This document shows, piece by piece, positions 52,394 to 60,000 of a stretch of DNA of 60,000 nucleotides. Made by a program: the position numbers and the translations under genes. Position 1 is the stretch's first letter; the number at the start of each line of letters is the position of its first letter. The notes under the pieces were generated by a model. The model had not been told where the DNA came from, did no database searches, and worked only from the letters and a program-made list of their open reading frames with translations. Source of the DNA: Hydractinia symbiolongicarpus (Eukaryota > Cnidaria > Hydrozoa > Anthoathecata > Hydractiniidae); assembly GCF_029227915.1 (NCBI RefSeq), contig NC_079877.1, positions 29,167,851 through 29,227,850 on the forward strand, written 5' to 3'.

Positions 52394-55300
52394 TTATTTC
52401 TCTCGAAGCCGATGATGACCCCGGGCAAGCGTTGTTATTTGATCCGCCTGAACGATCCTTTTGTCATCAGCTCTATTTAACGCGATTTTTGTGACTTCCT
52501 GCGTATATATATTGTGACCTTTGTTATTAATACAACGCCAAGTTTTGTTAATATCAATACCTTTTTTCAGACATTGCTCGTAATCTTCAAATGTGATACA
52601 TTTTTTGGTCACGGTTCTCTTCACCCCTTTGGCCTTACGATCTCCACCATCTTGCGTTAATGCTTTATAGGCGTAGGCCTTCGGTCTCAATGTGATGAAT
52701 AAAGTCATAATTTTGCCCCCTAATTCGTCTTTCATGAGACCCCTAACTTTCCTGTTCTTCCCTATTGGCAGGGGTCTGTTGTCATCCTTGTCATAAGCAC
52801 TCGTATCGAAGCGTGTTTCTACATCATCGGCAATATCCCGATAGAAGTCCTCCGTTCTTATATGGTATATAAATGAATCCGTGTCCATATATTGAAGCCT
52901 CAGTTTGCTACCATATTTTGGCTGCATGTAATCGTAGTGGAACTCATACATGACTGTTTTTGACTGATCCAATATAACTTGACCAATATAGATGGGCTTG
53001 GTCATCTTAATACCCGTCCTACCCATCTCAATACCCATGAGGTTCTTACTAAAGCATGTGCCTCTTTTAAAGTTTGGTTGCATGGTCAGCTTTGTATATG
53101 AGGCTTCATTCGTAACTAACTTGATGTTGCGGTGATTGCGGATGTTTTCCATGGTTTTCCCAAAGACGCAGAGGTTCATCAATTTATAAAAATCCTTCTC
53201 AAAGTCGTTCTTGGCGGCAGTTCTCAGCTTCGTGTTGTGATCGATATATGGCTTAAGCCAGGCACTATGTTTGAATTGAATAGCGCGGTGCACCTTTTTA
53301 AGCTCAAGCCCGTGTTTCAGGGCTTGATGTAGAGCTCCGATGTGTACCACGTATTTCTTCTTATGTTCGAGATTTGGTATTAGTTTCTCTACTCTATATA
53401 CAAACTTGAGCTCCGGCAGGAAGTGGAGCTTGTTGTGTTTGTCGTGTAAATCCTTCGGGTAATCAACATCTACTTCCAGGATATATCCATGTTTGTTATC
53501 AGATACCAGCTTCTCGATCTTCTTTTCATTGATTACCCCAATATTCGACACCCATTTAAAACCATGGGTTGGAAGGGGTTGATGCATGGCCCAACCATAG
53601 AGATTGTTGAGTCGAGATACTGCAAGTATGACGACTTAACCTCCGGGTCGTATTGGTCTCCCATATATTTGTTATTAGCTCTCGCATAGTGGTGTACAGT
53701 TTGGGTGATCCTACCTCGAATACACTTTTCAAACATCAATAACATATCAGGGTCCGTAAGGAGCTCCAGCTTGATCTCGGTATATTTCAACGCTGCTTTC
53801 CAGGCCAGGCCTGGGGCACTGTAAAAGTGAGCAGGGTCGAGCTTGTAGTTCTCTTGGCACACTCCTGGAAAGCTCTGGAAGATGTCAGTCAATAGAAGGA
53901 CATCCGCGACGAGATATATATCATGATAGTCACCCATGGTAGTCTCCTGACCTTTTGGAGTAATGACATTCCATACCCTCCGCGCATGTTCATAGTCATC
54001 GCCGGTGATAGAATTCATATTAAGGGTACTATAGAATGCCTCCTTCGGTGGTAGATCATTCTCTTGGAATCGTTTCCAACCATTCATATACTCGTATGGA
54101 TATATGCCTTTGCGTCGCATGAGCTGAAATGTATCCTCCTCAGGAAAATACCATCGGAGATGTTTGCATTGGGCATCATCGAGATTATTAGCTAATTTCT
54201 CAAGGCCTGATGGCAAAAATCTACAGCTGTCTATGAATCTGATTTCGATCTTTTTGTAAAATTCACCATTGCCATATCCCATGCCTGCAATGGGTACCTT
54301 GATTATAAAATTGAAGCTGATGTACTTCTCGGTGTTTTCGGCGATACAACCTATATCCTGGGTGTCATATTTTTCGCCCAGCTCGCGAATAAACAAGTGA
54401 GCATCATACCCCGATAGGTTGTGGAATATCACAGATACATGGTTGGGTATTTTATACTTGAGGTTGCAGGTGTTGTGAGCCGCTCCTCGATATAACTCTG
54501 TGTAATGACAATGATCCCTAACCTTGCGATTATCGTTGAATTGCTTCATGCAAACGTGACATGTTTCAGCAGCATCGTGCTCCCTCTTCTGATCCTCTGT
54601 CAGTTCTGTCATAGGCTTCTGTGGGAAGGTAGCGTAGAGCCGCTTTACCTCATCCTCCAGGTGGTTGACAAAGCGGGTTACACAGTCCTCATCCCTGTAT
54701 ACTGTTAGCGGGTCCGGCACTTCTCCATATGCGAAAGTGAAGTATGTGGCCCACCCGCATGGTACATGCTTATTCAGCGTCTTGGTCTTAGTATCACGAG
54801 CATTTTCCTTCTTTGGGATTAGTAGGCTTTCAAAGTCCGCATAGATTTGAATTGCTGCTGACCATCTTGGTAGTATAGCCATTTTTCCTTCTCGCTGGGC
54901 ATCGTGATCTTTACCGCTTCATTGTCTTTGCAGTAGGTATAGTGATTGTCTCTGGATTCTACTGCCTGAAATCCTTGTAAGCAACTCATACAAAAGTGAA
55001 TCTTCCTATTATTCCTAGATATTTCGCTACCTAATAATTGAGAAATATTTTTAATGGTTACGTAATGGTTCCTCTTCTCATCGGTAAGCAGTAGCAGATT
55101 AGCCTGCTTCTCTCTTTCATTAAATGTTGATCGTCGCAATATATTAAATCTTCCCGTCGCATACAAGACGTTCACGGCAATGTCGGGATTGTTACGTTCA
55201 AATTTGTTGATGTCCTTGATGGATGTTGGAAATTCAATGCCTTGCCAGTTATACCGCTCCGCATATGGCCGGAGCTTGCTTATTTTCTGAAGATCTTTTG

Positions 55301-56300
55301 ATATATCCTCATGATGCAGGGCGGCTATAATAGCCCATCGGAAACATTCTTGATCGTTGTTATTCGGGTTGATGATGGCTTTCTTCGTAGCGATCCACTT
55401 GGGTGTTTCAATGTTTGAGGAGCCTCGCGTTAGCTTCAGCTTATGAAAATCAACATTTAAATGCTGAATGCGACCTATGCTAAACCCAGATTTGGGTAAT
55501 GCATGATTTTCTACATGCGTTCTGATTTGATTAAACATCATATCTATAATTTAATCTATGATGGTACCTTGGAATACGGATGTCGTGTTGCTATGGAATA
55601 CCTTGTCTACTTCGATAAACTCGTTGGTACCATCAATAGATTTCGTCCATAGGATCCAGAGGGAGCATTGGATTTTCGCAAATCCCATGTCTTCCACTTG
55701 GTTTTCGATGATTGTTTTCACGTTTGATTGAACCATGCCCAGGTATACATCAATATCTGTTCCATCGATGCCAGTTATGCGGTAACTCCTGAATGTTTTG
55801 TGAAGAGCATGCTTATGTTCCTGAGGCGTAAAATCATGCTCCTTTTGATCATCCTCTGCATGATCCTCCTTTGCCTCCTCCTCAACTTCACCTATCAGAG
55901 TCTTCTTGGCACCATTATATAAAGAGAGTATTGGAGTTTTTATCAATTTAAATGTTTCCCTTACTGGTTTCTTGATACTCTCTGGTACATGTGATAATAG
56001 CCACTCTGACCACTCCCGCAGCTTACTATTGACTACTGGATGAGTTCTCTTCAGCTCCTGGCGTTCAAACTCGTTCATTTCCTCGAACGTGGGAACATGT
56101 GGCTCGATATTCCTCTTAATTGGTCGGGTTTTTGCCATTTCATGACTTTCAAAGATATCCATGGCTTGTTGTGTGAAAGGATTAGGCTGGGTCTCTAATA
56201 AAGCAACAAGGTCTGCTTTGCGTAATTTTGAATAACCCTTAATCCCACGGGTTTTCGCGATGGTGTGTAATTGTTTTACGGTATTAGAATTCAAATTCAT
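52394..56300 (-). pseudogene. SAP domain fused to protein-primed DNA polymerase B (broken)
   Basis: About 1300 codons. ATG chosen at 56298-56300 (MNLNSN) after TAATAAAGAAG. Order: SAP-like (LHTIAKTRGIKGYSKLRKAD); Polinton-specific N-terminal region; zinc finger CHVCMKQF...DHCHYTELYRGAAHNTC; ExoI YADFES; ExoII VIFHNLSGYDAH; ExoIII YLVADVLLLTD; motif A NNLYGWAMHQPLP; motif B NLCVFGKTMEN; motif C YMDTDSF. Lesions: TAA near 55554; about 13 bp missing just before ExoI near 54860; one base missing in motif A near 53620. Polymerases of this type copy linear DNA from a terminal protein primer. This copy is inactive as read. The stop TAA overlaps the start motif of the next gene. Confidence 0.85.
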
Positions 56301-56360
56301 CTTCTTTATTATATATATTTTTGATTTCAATCAACAATTTTTCTGGCGCGGTCATATTTT

Positions 56361-56610
56361 TGAGTAAGGGAAATTCCCTTACTCATATTCTAATTTTGTT
56401 GATGTCAGCATATATAATATATATGCCTTTGCGCATGCGTTGATAACGTCATGTATCTTACATTTAATATTATTATATGTTATTATTTGTATTAATATTA
56501 ATATGTGTTGGTTATTGGCATTTAATATTATTTTGTGTTGGTTACTGGCATTTAGGGAATTTCTCTTCGGTCGACGTCGTCTGCGCCAGAACGAACATTT
56601 CTCTATCTCT
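56361..56610 (-). repeat. Polinton 2 right terminal inverted repeat
   Basis: Inverse of 43504-43756. It contains GCATTTAATATTAT/GTTGGTTA(C/T)TGGCATTTA units. At its inner edge, 56361-56385, lies an almost perfect palindrome (TGAGTAAGGGAA-A-TTCCCTTACTCA) just upstream of the polymerase gene. Confidence 0.85.
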
Positions 56611-56760
56611 TAAACAGCAAAATGTTGGCTCCGCTTTATTAGATTACGACATACTGCATACCTGTACTAGAGCGTTCCACCTAAATGTGTGGCACAGTTT
56701 AAGGTTCCCATTAATTGATCCACTGCGACTTTAATGTTGGCTAAGTGGGGAAAAACACAA
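56611..56760 (-). repeat. R1 repeat, copy 3, part right of Polinton 2
   Basis: Reverse complement gives GTGCCACACATTTAGGTGGA, then ACGCTCTAGTACAGGTATGC, GTATGTCGTAAT, matching 10950-11010 of R1 copy 2. With 42960-43503 it makes one R1 copy split by Polinton 2. Confidence 0.65.
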
Positions 56761-56949
56761 TATTTAAGTTTATATTTCCGTTTTTTGCAATAAGTATTTG
56801 CGAAGCGAAACCTTTTTGGTTCAATACTGATATGATATAAACATTTTAAGATTAATAGCCTTTAACAAAAAATACACGATTCCCTTAGATAAAAAAATAA
56901 CATGGAGAAAACATTCAGTGAAAAATTGTCTTTCAAAGTGAAAGTAAAA

Positions 56950-58005
56950 TTATAGTGGTCTTTTCTTTCTTCCTACATAACCTTTCACGTCTTTCTTAAA
57001 TACAGGCTTTGCAGCACAAGGTATCCGTTGTTTGGCGTATGGTGATGCATCAAGTACGTTGGTACGACGATGAAAAGGACAAACGTGATACGGACGTGGA
57101 ATGTCATAGTCGTGAAACTTCTCCTTCCGAACAATATTATGAAAAATCCCCATCTCTTTGGGATATGTTCCATGAAGGGATATATACGTTTGGCAAAGTT
57201 CCTTTTTCTTTGGTAGAGCGGTATTTAGTGAGGCTTGAGCATGGTAGATTCTTTTGTTATCTGAGAACCATGTGACGTTATGCGTGTCCATAACATCATA
57301 AACCCAACTCGACACGGAGTCAGTACCAAACTCAGTGCACACAAGGTCGCTCTTCTTGTACAAGGTTTGTAACAAATTATAAGAAAACATCTGATATCCA
57401 TCGTCCATACGAGCTGGTCCACAATGCGTGTATCCGGAAAATAACCATTCCACAGGTCTGTGTTTTAGTTCGTAAATCAATCTTTGTACGCACAGGTATT
57501 GATCGTCATCTAACCTGAGATAATATTCAACTTTGAAACGCTCCATCACATAATGAATAGATTTATAAGTTCGAACAGCGAAATTTCGACCTGGAGGTGT
57601 ATCTATCACAGCAATATCGTAATTGTTGTGTTTCGACTCGTTCATGTATTGTTCGAAAACTTCTTTTGGGACCTTTTTGTTGTTTATGTCTAGCCCGTCA
57701 AAAAAGATTTTGTAGTGGCAACCAATGTCTTTAGAGCAAAAGTGCAACCAAGTTTTTCGAATGACCTCTCTTCTTTTCACATTAGCAAAATGTGACTGTA
57801 TTCCAATAAATAATAAATACGTTTCCGTGATATTTTCGCTAAAAGGCCTTGCGATATTTACGTGAATTTCCGCCTTACTATAACTCATAACAAACTTTTG
57901 AATTTCAGCCTTGCCATAATTCATAACAAACACACAACTAATAAATATGATTGTTATGAAAACTAAAATTGGTATTGTAGTTTTAAAGATCTTCTTATTG
58001 CTCAT
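56950..58005 (-). CDS. Family-31 type beta-1,3-glycosyltransferase, single exon
   Basis: 351 codons, intact. A type II membrane layout: short cytoplasmic tail (MSNKKIFKTT), signal anchor (IPILVFITIIFISCVFVM), a stem with N-glycosylation sequons (for example NITE), then the catalytic domain. Motifs: RREVIRKTW (family RRxAIRxTW), a metal-binding DDDQYL around residue 170, and FSYNLLQTLYKKS with an acidic region after it. The enzyme would add galactose or N-acetyl-hexosamine in the Golgi. Substrate cannot be told from sequence. The C-terminal tail is Cys/basic-rich. A palindrome lies 144 bp upstream of the start. Confidence 0.8.
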   Translation of the reverse strand: MSNKKIFKTTIPILVFITIIFISCVFVMNYGKAEIQKFVMSYSKAEIHVNIARPFSENITETYLLFIGIQSHFANVKRREVIRKTWLHFCSKDIGCHYKIFFDGLDINNKKVPKEVFEQYMNESKHNNYDIAVIDTPPGRNFAVRTYKSIHYVMERFKVEYYLRLDDDQYLCVQRLIYELKHRPVEWLFSGYTHCGPARMDDGYQMFSYNLLQTLYKKSDLVCTEFGTDSVSSWVYDVMDTHNVTWFSDNKRIYHAQASLNTALPKKKELCQTYISLHGTYPKEMGIFHNIVRKEKFHDYDIPRPYHVCPFHRRTNVLDASPYAKQRIPCAAKPVFKKDVKGYVGRKKRPL

Positions 58006-58148
58006 TCTTGTTTTTAATACGTAGCTTCCAGCAAAACCTAATTTTTAATGAAACAGCCTCTTGCGTATCATCTAAGCAGTTTGATTGAAATCTTTACATA
58101 CGGATATAACAACAAATAACCTATATCGCAGAGGATTGTCTTTTCTAA

Positions 58149-58207
58149 GCGTACTATAATATCCTCATCATGTAACTAAGTTACTTGATGAGGATATTAT
58201 AGTACGC
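58149..58207. repeat. Near-perfect 59-bp palindrome
   Basis: Arms of 29 bp (GCGTACTATAATATCCTCAT and onward) with one mismatch and one central base. It could be a tiny foldback element or a cruciform/regulatory structure in the upstream region of the glycosyltransferase gene. Confidence 0.65.
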
Positions 58208-58209
58208 GA

Positions 58210-59035
58210 TAGCATGACAAAATTAAGTCCAAATTTTAGTTGATTGATTGCCATGGTTACAAGTTAGTAGGTAAAATAGGAGCAAAATATTTTGCTGCTC
58301 GATGCTAAACCAAATAACTGAATAACATGCGCTATTTTTGCCCGGTATGTTTCTCAAGGGTCACATGTAGTGATTGAGTGAAACGCATTTTCGTAAGGCT
58401 GACTCGTCTTCCAGACAACTGATGCGGTATTTCTGGGTGCATCGGTAAGACAGCTTTCTGACTGCGTGTGGAACATCACATTAATATTCATAACTGCCAT
58501 ATATTGTCTTAGGAGGCGCTAAAGTACCATCTAGCTATTGCAAAGCATTAAACATCGACGGAGGGGCAAGAAAGTTGTCTAAAAATGCAAAATAGTTGCT
58601 ATAGGCGTTGCTATGCATTTATATTTGCGGTTGGTCGGAAAGAGTGCCAGATTGCGCAATAAAAAGCGAAAGTTGTCATAAGCACTACTTGCCACGATTT
58701 TCTAAGATAAATTTTCTATCAGAAAACAGGTAAAAGACAATTCTTGAAATTTAGACATCATTTGGTGGTAAACCACCGTAATTAGATTAAGATACAGCTT
58801 CTAGTTTCGACTAAAAGCTCGTTCAAAATGCTGGTCTTTGGGGATTTAGGTGAATAGTTTTCTTCAGGCGTAGAGAGCGGACGTGTTTTAACCAGTGCGG
58901 AAAAAGGAATTTAAATTTTTATATTTTATTTTATTTTTACTATTTTGCTTAATACTTAATTTACTTATATTTAAAATTATGGCATCTAGTTAAGTCAACA
59001 TAATTTTCGTCGAAACGGTACATGATATTTTTACC
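58210..59035. other. Gene-free stretch
   Basis: No coding or repeat structure was recognised apart from A/T runs near 58910-58980. Confidence 0.4.
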
Positions 59036-59037
59036 AC

Positions 59038-59690
59038 AATGTTTCAAAAGCAACAGCAGGATATTGTTCAGTTAATTAGCAGTAATCTGAAGATCACAAA
59101 CGAACAGATTAGTGAATTAGACAAAAACTGAAGGAAATTGCATCATCATATGAAGCTATCCAAGAAGAAAATAGGACATTAAAAAATAATCTTTTCGGAG
59201 CAATTGAAAAAATCAAAGCCTTAGAAAAGGACGAGAGAGATATAGAGGAAAGCCTGACAGTGACACAAAGTTTGAATGAAGAAAGTTTTAAAAAAATGGA
59301 AGCTGGCTTACTTGAAAATACAAGAACAATTAAGTATTTATGAGGAAAAACTGAGACAACTTAGAGGAATACAACTTAAAGAAGAAACAACTTACTTGTT
59401 GATGGGTAAGCGAGTCAGAGAGGTGGGACGATAAATAAAAGTAGTATTTGAACATAATTTAGGATTATCAAATGTGCACGTTGAGAGGGCACACCGCACA
59501 GGAGAGAAAAGCAATGGGTAAAAAGCGAACTATTGTACTTAAACTGTTGGATTATAAAGAAAGGTAATGTTTTAAGAAACTCGAAGAAACTAAAAGGGCA
59601 CCAGAATAAACGCAAATGAAGATTACTCTACTGCAACGAATCAAATTAGGGCAGATCTCTTGAAAGAACTGCGCTAAAAATTTATTGGCT
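59038..59690 (+). pseudogene. LINE ORF1 relic (coiled coil plus RNA-binding core)
   Basis: Starts MFQKQQQDIVQLISSNLKIT. Glu/Lys-rich coiled-coil text follows with stops and shifts. Then comes NVHVERAHRTGEKSNG, RTIVLKLLDYKER, VLRNSKKLKGT and NEDYSTATNQIRADLLKELR in different frames. ERAHR(T/V)G, a KxxxYKxR-type block and I-NED-S are landmarks of L1/CR1-type ORF1 proteins. At least four frame breaks. No reverse transcriptase lies before the window end. Confidence 0.6.
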
Positions 59691-59699
59691 AAGGTAAAT

Positions 59700-60000
59700 T
59701 GCGGACCACGTGGTAAAAGAGAGGGATGCGAATGACGCATATGATAGCTTTCTGAATTTTTTTTTTGCAAATTATGATGCAGCTTTTCTAGAAGAAATTA
59801 AATCCAAAAATAAGTCCAAAAATTTCCCGAAAATCCTGTTTTTCCTGATTTTCGAATAAATCAGACAAAAAACAGGAAATCGGATTAATCATGTGTCCAA
59901 AACATACAAAAAAATTCTACTTGATGAAACAAATTTGTGTTGTAAGTTTAAAGTTTTAAAGATAATCCTAACAAGAGTTAATATCTTTCAGGTTACACGG
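59700..60000. other. Gene-free end of window
   Basis: No supported feature. A short GAAAATCAGGAAA/TTTCCTGATTTTC inverted repeat occurs near 59830-59880. Confidence 0.4.

Larger units (their letters stand above)
43504..56610 (-). mobile_element. Polinton/Maverick 2, 13.1 kb
   Basis: Termini AGAGATAGAG at 43504 and its inverse CTCTATCTCT ending at 56610. TAAAC flanks both sides (43499-43503 and 56611-56615), or TAAACA if one terminal A is counted. Genes on both strands are tightly packed: polymerase, membrane proteins, ATPase, capsid, coiled-coil, penton-like and small proteins. Major capsid, ATPase and several small genes are intact, but polymerase and four or five others are broken. No integrase or Ulp1-type protease was found. 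It interrupts an R1 repeat, so it is younger than that repeat. Confidence 0.9.

Overview
The window is A+T-rich animal nuclear DNA, most likely from a cnidarian. There are no bacterial operons. It holds spliced genes with GT-AG introns, a tRNA-derived SINE, Helitron-like and hairpin repeats, an alpha-kinase relic, a single-exon family-31 glycosyltransferase, an aerolysin-like secreted-protein gene of a kind common in cnidarians, and two large Polinton/Maverick DNA elements. The cnidarian assignment is an inference from gene families I recognise; no species-specific marker was seen.

Layout. 1-21 kb: the last exon of an aerolysin-like gene (+) and a near-complete paralogue (-, 17.3-20.8 kb) lie tail to tail. 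Together with about 1 kb of 3' flank they form an inverted duplication about 15 kb apart. Between them are decayed coding relics (alpha-kinase, HTH-integrase, one unknown), short Helitron-like copies with a hairpin end, and two copies of a roughly 1.3 kb repeat (called R1 here), one split by a SINE. 21-27 kb: gene-poor, with a long degenerate inverted repeat.

27.3-39.9 kb: Polinton 1, with related termini, terminal inverted repeats of about 260 bp and a GTATG(A) target duplication. Every gene is damaged. From left to right: SAP-domain/protein-primed DNA polymerase (about 2.3 kb deleted inside), two small membrane proteins, a small protein, zinc-ribbon/HNH relics, packaging ATPase, BRO-like protein, an unknown, retroviral-type integrase, Cys-repeat protein, major capsid protein, coiled-coil protein, a penton-like candidate, a membrane protein that is partly inverted, a second small membrane protein, and a DUF4116-like repeat protein.

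40-43.5 kb: a short hairpin element, a TIR element, an HTH exon and a HIRAN-like relic. 43.5-56.6 kb: Polinton 2 (13.1 kb, TAAAC(A) target duplication), inserted into an R1 copy, collinear with Polinton 1 but in the opposite direction. Its major capsid protein, packaging ATPase, a 113-residue protein and small membrane proteins are intact. Its polymerase has one stop and two frame breaks, and no integrase or protease gene was found. 57-58 kb: an intact glycosyltransferase-31 gene. 59-59.7 kb: a LINE ORF1 relic.

How the Polinton genes fit together: polymerase (replication), FtsK/HerA-type ATPase (packaging), major capsid, penton-like, coiled-coil and membrane proteins (virion), integrase (insertion). 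The most striking unlisted signal is a short AAATAAA-like motif abutting the start codon of most Polinton genes on both strands and in both copies, plus hairpins in several gene gaps. Together they look like a compact virus-type transcription code.
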